This document shows, piece after piece, positions 34,655 to 46,847 of a stretch of 64,000 nucleotides of DNA. The DNA lies in contig JAJEKV010000031.1 of assembly GCA_021234155.1 (NCBI GenBank), forward strand, positions 5,842,748 through 5,906,747, written 5' to 3'. The position numbers and the translations under genes are program-made. The stretch is from Isoetes taiwanensis. Lineage: Eukaryota > Streptophyta > Lycopodiopsida > Isoetales > Isoetaceae. Each line of letters starts with the position of its first letter. Within the stretch, counting starts at the first letter, position 1. The notes under the pieces are model-generated. The model was given only the letters and a program-made list of their open reading frames with translations. It had not been told where the DNA came from and did not search any database.

Positions 34655-34754
34655 GGAGAATGACATAGGGGACCCCCTTTCCGGGGCCCCCGACTGGCGT
34701 TAGCCGGGAGGGGGTCACTTCCAAATCGAAAAGGGGGACCCTATGGCATTCCCC
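34655..34754. mobile_element. 100-bp foldback sequence
   Basis: Outer arms of about 26 bp (GGAGAATGACATAGGGGACC against the complement GGGGAATGCCATAGGGTCCC) enclose a GC-rich middle that is itself able to pair (CCGGGGCCCCC with GGGAGGGGG). The ends resemble, but do not equal, those of the hairpin MITE at 30193-30298. No clear target duplication. Confidence 0.55.
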
Positions 34755-37700
34755 AACAAAATGGAAGTTGGGGAGTCATTTGGCTCCTTTGTTTTTGTCG
34801 ACGTCGTCCATCTAGAGCTCAGCTATGACGCAGCCATCTTCGCAAGCCAGCACTCCATTCAAGTATGAGCAAGACTCGGAAGGGTGTTTTTTTTCTCCTG
34901 CAGGTATAAGTTAACCTGGAAGGGCGAGTTTTAGAGGAGATGATGCAACTCCGGCAAGAAAGAGGAAAAAAGAAGATTTTTTTGCAAGAACAGGGGTTAT
35001 TCTGGGGATTTTTTTCGCAGAAACAGAGGTCTTCTTTTAGGAAGAAGACTCTGGATTTTTGTTTCAGAAAGATATACCACAAAATAAGTTCTTCTTCTAT
35101 TCTAAGGTCCGTTCATGTTAATGAGTCAAACGGATGCTCTTGTCGGAGCTTTCAAGGCTTCAAAAGCTCTATGAGGCTGCATGTTTTTGTCTATGTCCGA
35201 TCCTACGGGAACTCTCGCGAGAGCTATGGTAGATGATTACAGTAGCAGAAAATAGGTGCTACCAAGAAAGCATGTAAAAATAGGGGAATGACATGTAAAC
35301 CTGTAAAACTTGTTACCTCCGGAATGTAGAGGTCAACTACCATTCTGGAATGGAGAGGATGCCACATGGCGTCACCAGATTCACCCTCAACCAAAAATGG
35401 CAACTTAACTTCCATTTTGCATTCGGCTCTTATAAGAATTGCCCATTGAAGTGGATCAAAGCGACCATGATGAGATGCAACAAGAGGGGCAGAGGACGCA
35501 AAGCAAGGGAGTTGCGATGTAGGAGAGTTAAACCCCTTAGCTAATTTTTGAGGTTGACAAATCGTAGGTGGATGTTTAGGTGGAGGGTGGATGCCAGGAC
35601 GATCAAAGTACATATACTACCCATGAGACTCTTCAACTTGATCTTGTGATCTCTGAATCTCGTCCAGTCTTTGCCTCTATAAACCTAGTAATTGAGATGA
35701 AGGAGCCTCAGCTGCCTTCCAGCTGGAACAACAAGGGAGGAGGCAGTCACAAGGGGGTGAGAAACATATTGAGGTGGAAACTGAACTAGGACCATAAGGT
35801 GCAATAGAAGCAGATGGAGGACCTTGATGGTGAACACTACGATATTGAACAAAGAGAGAGGTTTCAAAAAACATGAGAGCTAGCTCTGGGCCATTCAACA
35901 AGAACATCTTAAATGGAAAGAACATGGGCCCACTTTAGATAACAATTGTTTGAGGCAAATCACGGTGAATGGGCCTTGTTACACAAATCTTAATAATGTC
36001 ATTGATTACAGAGTGTTGCAAATGGAGTCTAATCACATTAGCAATGGTAGAAATGAACTTAGATCCTATAGCTCTGGAGAAAAGTCTTCTATAGCAAACC
36101 AAAAAGGGGCACGTAAGACATCCAACTTAGTTGGGAAAGAACCAGAAACATACTACTGATACAACAAGAAATGTTTCAAAAGAGGAACAACACTTCATTC
36201 TATGAGTTGAGCAGCTAATTCAAGTGACTCAAACAGCAAAAGAAAACAATATTAATCTCTTGTCACGAGCTTAAGAAATAGGAAGCCGTAGCTTGTGAAC
36301 GTGCCCAAATAACCAAGATCCCACGTGTTTCAAATCCAAGAAAGGGACAATGAAGTGGGAAATCGTCGAATATATAATCAGCTACTTTATATGATGTCGA
36401 TCTTCATGGCTAATCTACACCATTGGAGCCCCAAAATGCTCAAAAGTTGACCTGTTCTGAACCTCATAATATATTTCGTCAGATGGTAGCTGGATATCTT
36501 GGAGCCTTGGTTGGCTTGCAATGGCTGAAGATAGGACACAACTTCTTTTCTATTATTCATCATGGTAATAATGGCCTCTAAGACACGAGATAAGGTGGTT
36601 GGAGTCGACAAAACCTTTTCATAGCCTCGTCGTGCCATTGTGTCAGATGATCTCCAAGTTGTAGAGGTGGATGTAGGCCAAGGGATGGAAGTGGGTGTCA
36701 TCCCAGGCTGCCATGGAGGGAGAAAGAGAAACTCCTCCTGCCTTGACCAACCTCCAACACGTGTTGAACCTACCACCTACCCCAAAGCTATGCCATCTTG
36801 TGAGGATTGCGCTTCCGTTCGATCATTACCTCCACGATTAGTCTTTTCCAAGGAACTTTGAACATGCATTGGAGGTGCCATCTGTGCCACATTATTTTGA
36901 ACAGGTGGTACTAGTCTCATTTATTTTGGAGCTTCCAACATGTGTTGGAGATATCGCTAGCCTAGAAGAGGTTCCAACAGACAAAGAGGGCCTTGCCCAA
37001 TCCATAGATCTTCTAATAGAGCTTCTAATATTCGGTATATTGCTCGGAGTACCACCACTTGACTTGAGGAACCTCCAACATGCGTTGGACGTACGACATT
37101 CTCAGATGAGCTTCCCAAGGATACATGTTCAACACAACCTCCAGTCTCACCACACACATGGCAGAGGCAAAAACTTTTAGTCGAGGCTGCCACATTTGGA
37201 GTAGAAGCTGGAGCAATTAACTGAGAAGTGGAGAGAGTTAGAACTCCCGTCTTGATTGAACCAACCTCATTCGTGCCATTATAAGATACATTGGGCAATA
37301 TCAAAGGAATGACGTGCATTGATGAGTCCAGACTCTCAAAAGCAGAAAGAGCACTCTCGCAAGCCATTTTGTGTGCATCATAAATGCTAGTTCTTGGAGA
37401 ATCATATATTTTTTCAATTGCATCATGTATCCCCACCAGAATTACTAGAAGAAATTCACACCATTGGAAAGAGTGTATGAGGAGCTTTCTAAAGAGCTCA
37501 AATACACTCAAAACTGCCACCAAACGCAGGGATTATGGCCAAAAGAAAATTACAGTCAAACCCAAGCACTGTCAAGGAAGAGTCGGAATTGCTATGCAAT
37601 CTTCCTCCACCAGTACAACTACCATACAAATTATATATCAACAGAAAAGGCATGTGACGAGCTTTCTAAAGAGCCCAAAAGCACCCAAATCTGACACTAT

Positions 37701-40700
37701 AATCCCGAGCTATGAGCAAAAAATAGGGCTAAAACCCTAGGTGTCGTCATAATCTTCATTCCAATCCTCTTTTCGCACCCTAGATGTATTCTATAATCAG
37801 AGATGAAGTGTTGATTACCTGCACTCAAATATGTCATGGTTTGTGATAGACTTGGTCAGAGCCTTGGGGATTTAAGAAAGTAAATAACATATGTAATGAT
37901 ATTATAGACATATTGACACATTGAATTAAAATATAGCATACTAAGTTAAGCAAACTATCTATACATTGCAACAATAGCAACAAGATGTCAGTCTATACAA
38001 TGCACAACTTTTGCTATAGATGTAGCTTATTGTTTCACATCCATTAGGACAATTTCTTCTGCATCGTTATATTGAAAAGGCAAAGAAGACCAAGTTTCTA
38101 TCTTAACAAAGTGAAAGCAATACTTCATTTGATGTCTCCAAATGATGAATACAATTTGTGGATATGATAATGTCTTTTAATATAAATAAAACCATGTGGT
38201 AAAGTACCCCAAAAAGTCTCTCTCCAGAGAACGAGCTGATAAGAACTGCCAATTAGAACTTCAGCAGAAAGGCATGACATTGATTTTGCAAAAGAAATTG
38301 CCTATACATTGATTTTGCAAAAGAAATTGTCTTTGCATATGTTTGGAATAATATCATCTTGCTTGCAAAATGCACAAAGTTTACTCAATTGCATGCAGAA
38401 CAGTCAAAAGAAACACTGCAAATTGTATAATCAAGGTCAAGTGCGCATTCTCTCCAAGAACTGATTGGCAGTGGTTCCCACTTAGAAGTATATAGTACAT
38501 CATGACTTTGTAGATCAATAGAATTTTTTTGAAAATCTTGGAAAATAAAATGCTCTGAAACTAGATAATAATCGAGAGGATGACAAAAATAAAGAATACG
38601 AGATCAAAGACAAATCAGCTACCGTGTAGATTAAGGAAAAATAAAAAAACTAGCGACAGCTTCTCATGGGGATGGAAAACCCCACCCTTCTGGGTTTTTG
38701 AGGGAAACTCTAATGGGAAACGGCCGTCAACACTTTTGAGAAATATCTGTAGTGCCCGAGTTAGAATGGATACAACTTAGTTGAAGCACCTAAAAGAGGG
38801 CATGCTCAACCGCTAGCATATGTTAGTCGAGAAACACTTCAATACGAATAAGATGGCAAGGAACCCAAGGATAAAGCGCAACCCCTCGTACTCTGATAAC
38901 TAAGAGACTTTCAAATGTAACCTACAAAGTCAATGCTGAAAAAAGAGAATCGATCGTTAGAGAGTTAGGCGCCTTATGCATCAGAACAATATAAGGCTCG
39001 GAAGCTCCAGGACCATGCCGAGAAAGAAACAACAGTTGACTAATCAGGATTGTCTCTGGAATGACCATCACGAAAAACATCCAATTAGTACTGCCTTGGA
39101 GGCTAAAGTGCCATGCCAAGAAAAAATGAATAAAGAATAATGTCTTGGAGGCTACAATGCCATGCTGAGAAAATAAGACTTTGGAAAGAAGGCCATTGGA
39201 CCATAACGTTGAACCATAAGCAAACACGAGATTATCCAAAAATATCGTAGATATGACCAACAAGTGTAGATATGGCAGAAGGAGAGGAGGGTAGAAACTT
39301 GAGGAGCCTAAATTGAGCAGAATGAAAAGGAGCTTAAGAGAATGCCGATAACTGAAAATAAGAAATAAGGCAGACGTACCCATCTAATGAATCTCGATTC
39401 TATTGCTATCGCAATAGAACCGTGGCATTGCTATTAAAGAGATTGTTGTTGCATTTAAAATATCAATGTTGAACACACATCTAAATCTATTCTAGGTCGT
39501 AAAAGAGAATAGTGCAAGGAGGAGCCATGTAGCTATCCTCATCTCATTTTCGCAGATGAGTGCACCCCTGCCCTCCAGATCTGCCCAGCGTTTGCCCATA
39601 TCCGAGAGCGGTATGTTCGATTACTAGTGCCTGGTCAACCTTGCATGAGTTATTGAATACGGCGTCAGTGGGTTTGTTGGGGTCATACCTCCAGGAGGTT
39701 ATGGATGCACGGACTCCGGGACGGTATTGAACTGTCCTATACAATTGTACTATCCTGTCAGTAATACACTTTTTGCTCTCTTTTTGTTTGGGTCCCATAG
39801 GCCAATAGGTCTCCGTGGACGCTAAAAAATCTACTTTATTCTTTTCTATTTTATTCTATTCCTAAAGTAAATATAAAGTCTATTTTTTATCCAAAAAAAA
39901 AAATGTTGAGTTGCTTTGACACTTTATGGCAAGAAGTTTGTAGATGCAAGAATGAGGCCTAGCCTTTAATATATCATCCTTGCATCCATTACCAAGTGCA
40001 TAGATAGCCTATGCTTTTGTAATCTTCACTGAAATTTAAGAATTTGAGCTAAGTAGCAAATATGTCAACACAACTAATGGGATTTTTTGTAAGTTTTTTA
40101 ATTTTATTGGCACATTATTAGGCATGACGTAAAAATACTATCTATCTACCTACCTACCTACCTACCTACCTATTAATTAGGAGTATATGACAACATTTTC
40201 TCAACAATTAAGTTTTGTTTAGTCTTTCCTCTTGAAAAATAGGCGATCCTAGGCCGATTTTTGGGTTGCTCGAAGGACGAGGTGGGTCGAATTGTGGGGC
40301 GATGGTTTAGATGGCCGAGATTGGTTTGAAGGGGTGTTTGGACGATCAAAGTTGGTTTATGGAGCTGGGTTAGTGAGCGTGAGAAGAGGGCGTGATTGCC
40401 GTCCATTTGCATGAGGCTTTGTTAGGGTGCAATTTAGCCATGTAGTAGCAGGACTATTCCTCCATTTTCACATAAATGCCTAGAGCACCGGCATCCTGAC
40501 CCATTTGTTCTTCATTTTCACAAAGCCATCCAGACCCATCACCGCTATCGTCCATATCTTCTTCGTCATATTCAATGAATAAAAATTCAAGCTTTCTAGG
40601 AACATATTTGAAAGAAGGAGGCAACCATTTTTTGTCCCTTAGATTGGGGCATTTAGCATCAGGGGTGGATAGACTAGAGCAAGAATGATGTGCATTGTTA

Positions 40701-41216
40701 GTCCATGGCTGAGGATAGAGCTCAAATTGGAAGAACTAAAATTACCACTCTAGAGAATAGTATTAAATCCTACACAATTAGGAGGAGGTTCGACAAGATT
40801 TGTAGGACTGAGCCCTAGAAACAAATCATTCAACAACTTGAGCCCTAAGTTGTGGATGATGTCGAGAAACTGTCTTGGGCAAGATTCGAAGTAATGCGAA
40901 GTAATGCAGATGTTCTTAGAAGGGTTGACATAGGCCAAATTTACTACCAAATTTGCATTTAAGTAATTGCATAGCAAGTGGGCTAGAACACACCAGGTTA
41001 CTTTCTCTAGGTTATGGTGAGAATTAGACCATTGAATAAGAGAAGAAGACCCCATCTACAAAACAGTTGAAAGGGCAACCCACATTGAGTTAGCACCTTG
41101 TTTTGCACTCAAATTTTCAAATTTTCGTTTGTACTGCTAATGTCGAAAATATGTTCATTTTGAACGCGTCAGTGAGCACATAAGTAAACTGGATATTTAC
41201 TTCCACAGCCCCGGCT
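34755..41216. other. Long stretch without a recognised gene
   Basis: Degenerate minus-strand frames at 35224-35613, 36387-36776 and 36957-37523 have protein-like composition but no domain I can name; they may be old retroelement sequence. Between 36751 and 37088 the palindrome CCAACATGTGTTGG recurs in four variant copies. Degenerate repeats with CCATGC(C/T)(A/G)AGAAA occur at about 39010-39180. TATTC words and an A-run near 39840-39905 look like a retroposon tail. A (CTAC) microsatellite lies at 40145-40172. Confidence 0.45.
36957..37523 (-). CDS. ORF of unknown function with repeated peptide motifs
   Basis: A 188-codon frame, one of the longest unassigned ones. It is Ser/Val/Leu-rich and contains PTHVGGSSS, which corresponds to the palindromic CCAACATGYGTTGG DNA repeat. 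Neighbouring frames carry the same repeat in other phases, suggesting an old coding sequence with shifts. No domain is recognised, and it may not be a gene. Confidence 0.25.
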   Translation of the reverse strand: MVAVLSVFELFRKLLIHSFQWCEFLLVILVGIHDAIEKIYDSPRTSIYDAHKMACESALSAFESLDSSMHVIPLILPNVSYNGTNEVGSIKTGVLTLSTSQLIAPASTPNVAASTKSFCLCHVCGETGGCVEHVSLGSSSENVVRPTHVGGSSSQVVVLRAIYRILEALLEDLWIGQGPLCLLEPLLG

Positions 41217-44182
41217 ATGGTGGCCTCCGGCAGCGCCCATGGCAGGGGTGTCTGCTCAGCCAGGCCGCCTAACGAACCTTCCTGTCGTGCCCTACAAGCA
41301 TCAAACAGCTCGCCACGTTCGTCCCACCTTTTGCCCTCGATCGGGTTCTACGGCAATCTTCCTCAGATTGGACGCAAGAATCTTTCCAAGGATCTCACTA
41401 CAAAGCAGATCAAACAATCAGATATATCTTCTCCAGCCGGCCTTTCTAAATTCAGGTCTATTTTGCTGGGCCTCTTTAGAAAAGAACATCATGCATCAGG
41501 CAGTTTTATCAGCTCGGATAAATGCATTGCAGACGATGGCTTAAGACGCCTTTCTTACAAGCTTTCCCGAAAACGTGGGCATACAAGCATTGAGAATGGA
41601 ACTTGCTTAGAGCATCTGTATGGGCTAAGCTTTGAGGAATATGATTTCGGCGATTGTTTGGAACCAAAGCTTTCTAAGCCTTTGATGTGCCGTTCTGATT
41701 TGGAAAAAATTGTTATAAATACCTGTCGGTCTGGTGTTCTAAGTAAATTAGTGAGGGTCCCAGGAGACCAGTTGCAGATTTCTTCCGAGATGAAAAAGCG
41801 TGTAGTGAGCACTTTGCAGCATAGCAATGCTACTTTATCTAGACGATCGAAGCTTGAGTGTTCTAAAGAGATTGCAGGGCAAGTTCAGTGTTCTGATACT
41901 GGATCGAATAACGACCAAAAGAATGAAAATCCAGCAGAGGTACACAAATTAGGAGTGCATGAAGAGATGCACCAAGAAGGGCAGAAATATGGATTGCCCA
42001 AAGACAAGTCAGTAGGATTTGGGAATAGCAATAATGCAATTGCTGGAGCCCTAGCTGGAATTTTTGTAAGCTTGTGCTTGCATCCTATTGATACGGTAAA
42101 AACAGTTCTTCAATCTCAGAACTCCAACTGTTCAGTCTTTACAACAGTAACATCTATTATTAAACAACGAGGTACAATTTCTGGTACTACTGGGTATTGT
42201 GTTATATGTCTTTGGTTATGTAGCCTTATACATGTTATAGATGTGGTATTACAGGTCTATGGGGTTTATATAGAGGATTGGGGAGCAATCTGGTTTCTTC
42301 TGCTCCTATTTCTGCAATATATACTTTCAGCTATGAGTCCATCAAAGCTGCACTTCTACCACATGTGCCAAAGGTCAGTGTTGCCATTTTTTGCATTTTC
42401 TAGAACACGGTGTCGTAGTTGTTATGTGAAGGATAGAAATTATTTAACCCAGTTCTGCATCAAGCAGTGTTGAGTCTTATGATTTTTATGCATTAAATCT
42501 ATAGTTGGCATATTGGAGAAGCAGTCTATATTGCTTGAACCGATGGTTGCATGCTGGAAAGCTATATCTTAATTTTAAAAGTTCTTCACTTGAAAGCCTT
42601 TCAGAACACAAAGTTACCAAAGAATTTTTGATGGTGTTAGGTCTATAAACGCATTGACTTGGTAAATTACTTTCCAGGAATATCATCCATTGGCACATTG
42701 TATTGCAGGTGGTTGTGCCAGCATTGCAACATCATTTGTTTATACCCCAAGTGAATGCGTGAAACAGCAGATGCAAGTTGGAGCACAATATTCAAACAGT
42801 TTGTAAGATACACAATAATTTTTATTGATCGTATCATATTCATAGCTTCTTTACACGCATATGGGCTCATGGTACTGCAGCTATGCATTGGTTGGCATTT
42901 TAAAGGAACGGGGGATTCTGGCTATGTATGCAGGATGGGGCGCTGTTCTTCTTCGCAATGTTCCTCAGTCTATAATAAAGGTAAAGCATTAACCACCCAC
43001 CCTTGGCACAATACCCTGGGAAATTCATTTATTGCCAAAAGGATAATGTCACACACACAGCACATGAAGAATTAGGAATTGTTTTGTTTCTGGAAATGAT
43101 GTTACATGTGGGACTCCTTTTGCAATTTTCCCTCTCCTGAGAACAAGAAGTACAATGTTTGTCTGGCATTGGGCTGGAGGATCTCCACTTTTCCCTTTTT
43201 TATAGGTGCATTGCAAATTGAAGGCACTGTTTGAGCTGCCCTCCTAAATTTCACATAACAGAAACTTAGCCAATGCTGCCGCATTTGATTTTTGGCCCAA
43301 AGCACAGGTAGTTAAATTCTGTTTAGATGAAACTTTTTTGTGGGGACAGGAAGGGTCAGCTTGCCCGGTTCAAAAGTGACCTTTCAATATGTCAGTTTGG
43401 GCATTTAAGTCAAGTTAAAGAATCTAAATTCATTTTCTACTATGCCTGATAAAATCTGAACTTCATGAGGTAGGAATTATGAAAGAGGATGGATGTTATT
43501 GACAGTTGTGCCTCTATCTTGATGCCTGCTTATTTTTGGCTCTCTGGGGTGTCTCAGTTTTCTACTTATGAAAGTCTGAAGGGCTGGCTTCTTTCAAGAG
43601 AACCATGCAATGGGCGTTTAACGGAGCTGCAAACGGTTAGTATAATGAACTGTTTGAATACTTAAGAGTTTTAAGGCTAATTAACTTTGGGTGGACTTTG
43701 GAGTGACGGCAGCTTGCAGTTGGAGGTATTGCAGGTTCAACTGCTGCATTATTCACTACACCTTTTGATGTTATCAAAACAAGAATTCAAACTCAGGTCT
43801 GTTGCTAAAAAGATTCTCCAGAAGTGTGTACACTTTAGGTATAGTTTATAACTGTTTTGAGATTGGTAGTCATTAGGGACTTCCTATCAGTATAAAGGAG
43901 TATTTGATGCGATGCAGCGGATAATTTCTGAAGAGGGCTTGAAAAATCTATACCGGTGAGAATTAAATGGAATTAACTTCATTTGTCACTTTACAGTTCA
44001 TTTCTTCTAAATGTACTTACCGTTCATTCAGAGGTCTTGGGCCGCGGCTGGTTATATATGTTTCACAAGGGGCACTTTTTTTTGCATCATATGAGTTCTT
44101 TAAAAGAGCTCTTGTTGCAGATGTTCCCCATTTGAGCAAGGGAAAGATTATTGATGATGCTAGTGAGGGCGTATCCATTTGA
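41217..44182 (+). CDS. Mitochondrial carrier (SLC25 family) with long N-terminal extension
   Basis: Carriers of this family exchange metabolites across the inner mitochondrial membrane. Eight exons (41217-42171, 42255-42373, 42678-42802, 42881-42980, 43558-43635, 43713-43796, 43870-43955, 44032-44182) join in phase to 565 residues. Residues 1 to about 270 are hydrophilic and Ser/Lys/Arg-rich, with no domain I recognise. The carrier part has three repeats, each with the Px(D/E)xx(K/R) signature: HPIDTVK (about 290), TPSECVK and TPFDVIK. The matching glycine-rich helices are present (GLWGLYRGLGSNLVSSAP, GILAMYAGWGAVLLRNVP and GLKNLYRGLGPRLVIYVS). These are close to SAM-carrier-like plant proteins, but the substrate cannot be read from sequence. 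For exon 7, only the acceptor at 43869 keeps the frame; the next AG (43876) would break it. Confidence 0.9.
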
Positions 44183-44389
44183 GAAACAATTGTATAGTAG
44201 TTTGGATGCAGGTTCCTAGTTGAGGGCATATCCCATCAAAAAGTTGACACCTTACCCTATTTCATCTTCCGTGTTAGAGGCAGCTGAAATTCAGAAGAGC
44301 AGGAGCCAATTTGATGGCTTTCATGGTTGTTTTTGGCATTTTCTCCGTCAAAACTGGTGAAATTTGTTTTGTATGGCAAATGGAAGGCA

Positions 44390-44480
44390 GGCAGCCTACT
44401 TATCACAGGGAAGGGCAACTAAAACGCTGGAAGGCAGCCTACTGGCCAATGCTTATCATAGGGAAGGGCAACTAAAACGC
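44390..44480. repeat. Short duplication downstream of the carrier gene
   Basis: GGCAGCCTACT and TTATCA(C/T)AGGGAAGGGC followed by AACTAAAACGC occur twice within about 90 bp. Confidence 0.8.
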
Positions 44481-45499
44481 ATACATGTCTTAGAACTATA
44501 GATTTCTCCGGTCATATTTTTGTTGTATATTCATATATTTTATTTTATTTTATTTTATACAATACAAGAATTTAGCGCTGGCTCTGTGCGTAGATGCGTG
44601 CTTGTAGTTGGTGTACCTGATGTGAATTGACATGAACTAGCAAAAAGGCGCAACAGGAGGTTTGGGAGGTTTGGGCAGTATTAGGCTTGGATTCAACTTT
44701 TAAATAGAAAAGCATGTAAGGGAGGGTGCCCATGAACGGGGCACTTATGACAAAAACATCAATTTTAGGAGGCCAATCTTGGTTGGATTAACTGTAACTT
44801 GATCAATAAGGGTGCTCCAAGACTTGCTGCACACGAACATGTAAAATTTTCAGCGAACTTGATTCATTTGCTATAAAATTTTTGAGCAGAAAGCAAGGGG
44901 TGTTTTAGTACCCAAATGGGTATATCAGGCCTCTCACGGTGATAGTGATTTGGTGCACAATACATCCTAAATAGTGCAACTAGTTTCTCTCAACGGTGAG
45001 CTGCAGATCCTTAATGGTGCTCAGCTTGTTCTATATGGTGCATTTAGTTGCCCTCGATGGTGCACAGCAGATCCTCAAGGGTTCTTGGCTGTCCTACAAT
45101 GGTGAACTGCTCCAACCAGATTGGTGCATAATTTTAACAGTTTCTTGGCACAAACCTGATACATTTACACAACAAAAGAAATAAAGGATGAAGGGCATTG
45201 AACCCTTGTAGCCAATTATGGCTACCACCATGCATCCTCACCTGCAAATTCAGCAAACAAATTAGTGGGGAATGGGCAGAGGTTATAACCTCTATAACCT
45301 CTGCCCATGAATTCAATGGGGCAGGTAGGTTTGAGGTCTTACCCACTAGTTTAAGAAAGCAAAATGAGTAACATATACTTAACAAAATCTTGGAACATGT
45401 AAAACAAAAGTACACAATTCAATTGCAGATTTCTGTGAACATTACATTGCAAATTTCTGTTACATTAGATCATCAAAACAATAGTACATTAAAACAAGG

Positions 45500-46786
45500 T
45501 CACAGTTTGTAAAGGTCACCTACACACTTTGTCTTCTTTGTTGTGGCCTCGGATTCAGAATTGTCTGTGTCTCCACTGCTGCAAGGATTGTTACCAGCAT
45601 ATCCGTCACGGGGAAAGTGAGGATTCCTACCATGATAACCATCAGGTTCGGTCCAATAGTCATTAGTATTCTCAAACATTTTATGGGCAGCAATTGCAGA
45701 CCTTTCTTTTATCTTCCTGCATCTCTCATCCCACGAGCAAATGTGGGTATCCTCCAAGCTGCAAGGCAAGCATTCAGAATCATTATAATCATCAGATTCT
45801 TGGCTATCCACAAAGGCTTCAGGAGGAAGGTTTTCTGCATTAGCTTCAACTTGAATGCAGTGCTCATCATCTATATTGTGTTCAACTTGAATGCAATCTT
45901 CCACAACTGTAACATTGGCCACATTATTGATCTCAACACAAGGAATAATATTGGCTGCATTAGCAAATGGCATTGTTGCAACTGCAGATCTTTCTTTCCT
46001 CTTCCTACATCTCTCATCCCACGAGCAAATGTGGGTATTCTCCAAGCTGCAGGGCAAGCATTCAGAATCATTATAATCATCAGATTCTTGGCTATCCACA
46101 AAGGCTTCAGGAGGAAGGTTTTCTGCATTAGCTTCAACTTGAATGCAGTGATCATCATTTATATTGTGTTCAACTTGAATGCAATCTTCCACAACTGTAG
46201 CATTAGCAAATGGCATTGCTGAGACAGTGGCCAAATTAGTGATTTCAATACAAGCATTTTTATTTCTCTTTTCTTTCAACCTTGATCTAGCTCTAGCCCT
46301 AGCTGCAATTTGTGCTACTGTTAAGGTATTGGACTGCCCAAAGATCTGATCAACACTTAATTTAGTCTTACCATTTGAATTAAACAACACTAACCTCATC
46401 TTCCTTGCATTTTCTTCCCAAAGCACTTCTGCCCTTTTTTCAGATTCCTTTTGAGCCTTTGCTTGGGCGCGCTGTTGAATTGCATCATCCTTGGCTTTCT
46501 TTCTTTCAAGCTGAAGTCTCTTCTTTTCTATCTGCTTCTCTTGTCTAATTTTATTAGCTTCCAATTGCCTTTGTTGCTCATCATGTCTAGCCTTGATCAT
46601 CTCATCCGAGGTGACCATCAATCTACTTGCAAGCTCTACTGGTAGCCTACCTCTACCAGGCCTTGGAGGCTTTGATGCTACTTGCCCAATATTAACATTT
46701 TCTCGTCTTCGCACCAACATGTACATGACCTGCAGCAGCTGAATTACTACCATTATCAAGTGTGGAGTGCAACAAGCCTGCAACAA
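45500..46786 (-). CDS. Second coding region of the pogo-like element (coiled coil, duplicated acidic module)
   Basis: A 428-codon frame. The N-terminal third has a basic patch (SKPPRPGRGRLPVELASRL) and a long charged helix (QLEANKIRQEKQIEKKRLQL and on) predicted to form a coiled coil. The C-terminal half holds two nearly identical modules of about 95 residues, each with DCIQVEHNI, ENLPPEAFVDSQESDDYND, SECLPCSLE and HICSWDERCRK. These come from a 287-bp tandem duplication (units start at 45697 and 45984). The region follows the transposase exon after a possible intron (GTACATG... to ...GTTGCAG at about 46865-46785). The phase across that intron does not fit simply, so either other sites are used or there is a frameshift. 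It could be the transposase C terminus or a separate accessory protein. Confidence 0.6.
   Translation of the reverse strand: MLQACCTPHLIMVVIQLLQVMYMLVRRRENVNIGQVASKPPRPGRGRLPVELASRLMVTSDEMIKARHDEQQRQLEANKIRQEKQIEKKRLQLERKKAKDDAIQQRAQAKAQKESEKRAEVLWEENARKMRLVLFNSNGKTKLSVDQIFGQSNTLTVAQIAARARARSRLKEKRNKNACIEITNLATVSAMPFANATVVEDCIQVEHNINDDHCIQVEANAENLPPEAFVDSQESDDYNDSECLPCSLENTHICSWDERCRKRKERSAVATMPFANAANIIPCVEINNVANVTVVEDCIQVEHNIDDEHCIQVEANAENLPPEAFVDSQESDDYNDSECLPCSLEDTHICSWDERCRKIKERSAIAAHKMFENTNDYWTEPDGYHGRNPHFPRDGYAGNNPCSSGDTDNSESEATTKKTKCVGDLYKL
45697..46270. repeat. 287-bp coding tandem duplication
   Basis: Two nearly identical units, the first from 45697 and the second from 45984. Each begins GCAGA(C/T)CTTTCTTT and contains CATCTCTCATCCCACGAGCA. 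The few differences suggest a recent duplication inside the element's second coding region. Confidence 0.85.
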
Positions 46787-46847
46787 ACATATGCAAACTA
46801 TTACATTTGAACAGAATCTTATTGATCAACAATAATTGTAGTATATA

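Noticed and set aside
38922-39383. 153-codon hydrophobic minus-strand ORF, possible membrane protein
   Set aside because: The region is built of degenerate repeats on the plus strand, and no motif, start context or splice pattern supports a gene.
39544-39800. Possible tRNA-derived SINE (GTTCGATTACTAG box-B-like word and a TATTC/A tail)
   Set aside because: No matching box A at the right distance and no target duplication could be found.
45617-46222. 201-codon plus-strand ORF over the pogo element
   Set aside because: Antisense of the duplicated acidic modules; its repeats mirror those of the real frame.
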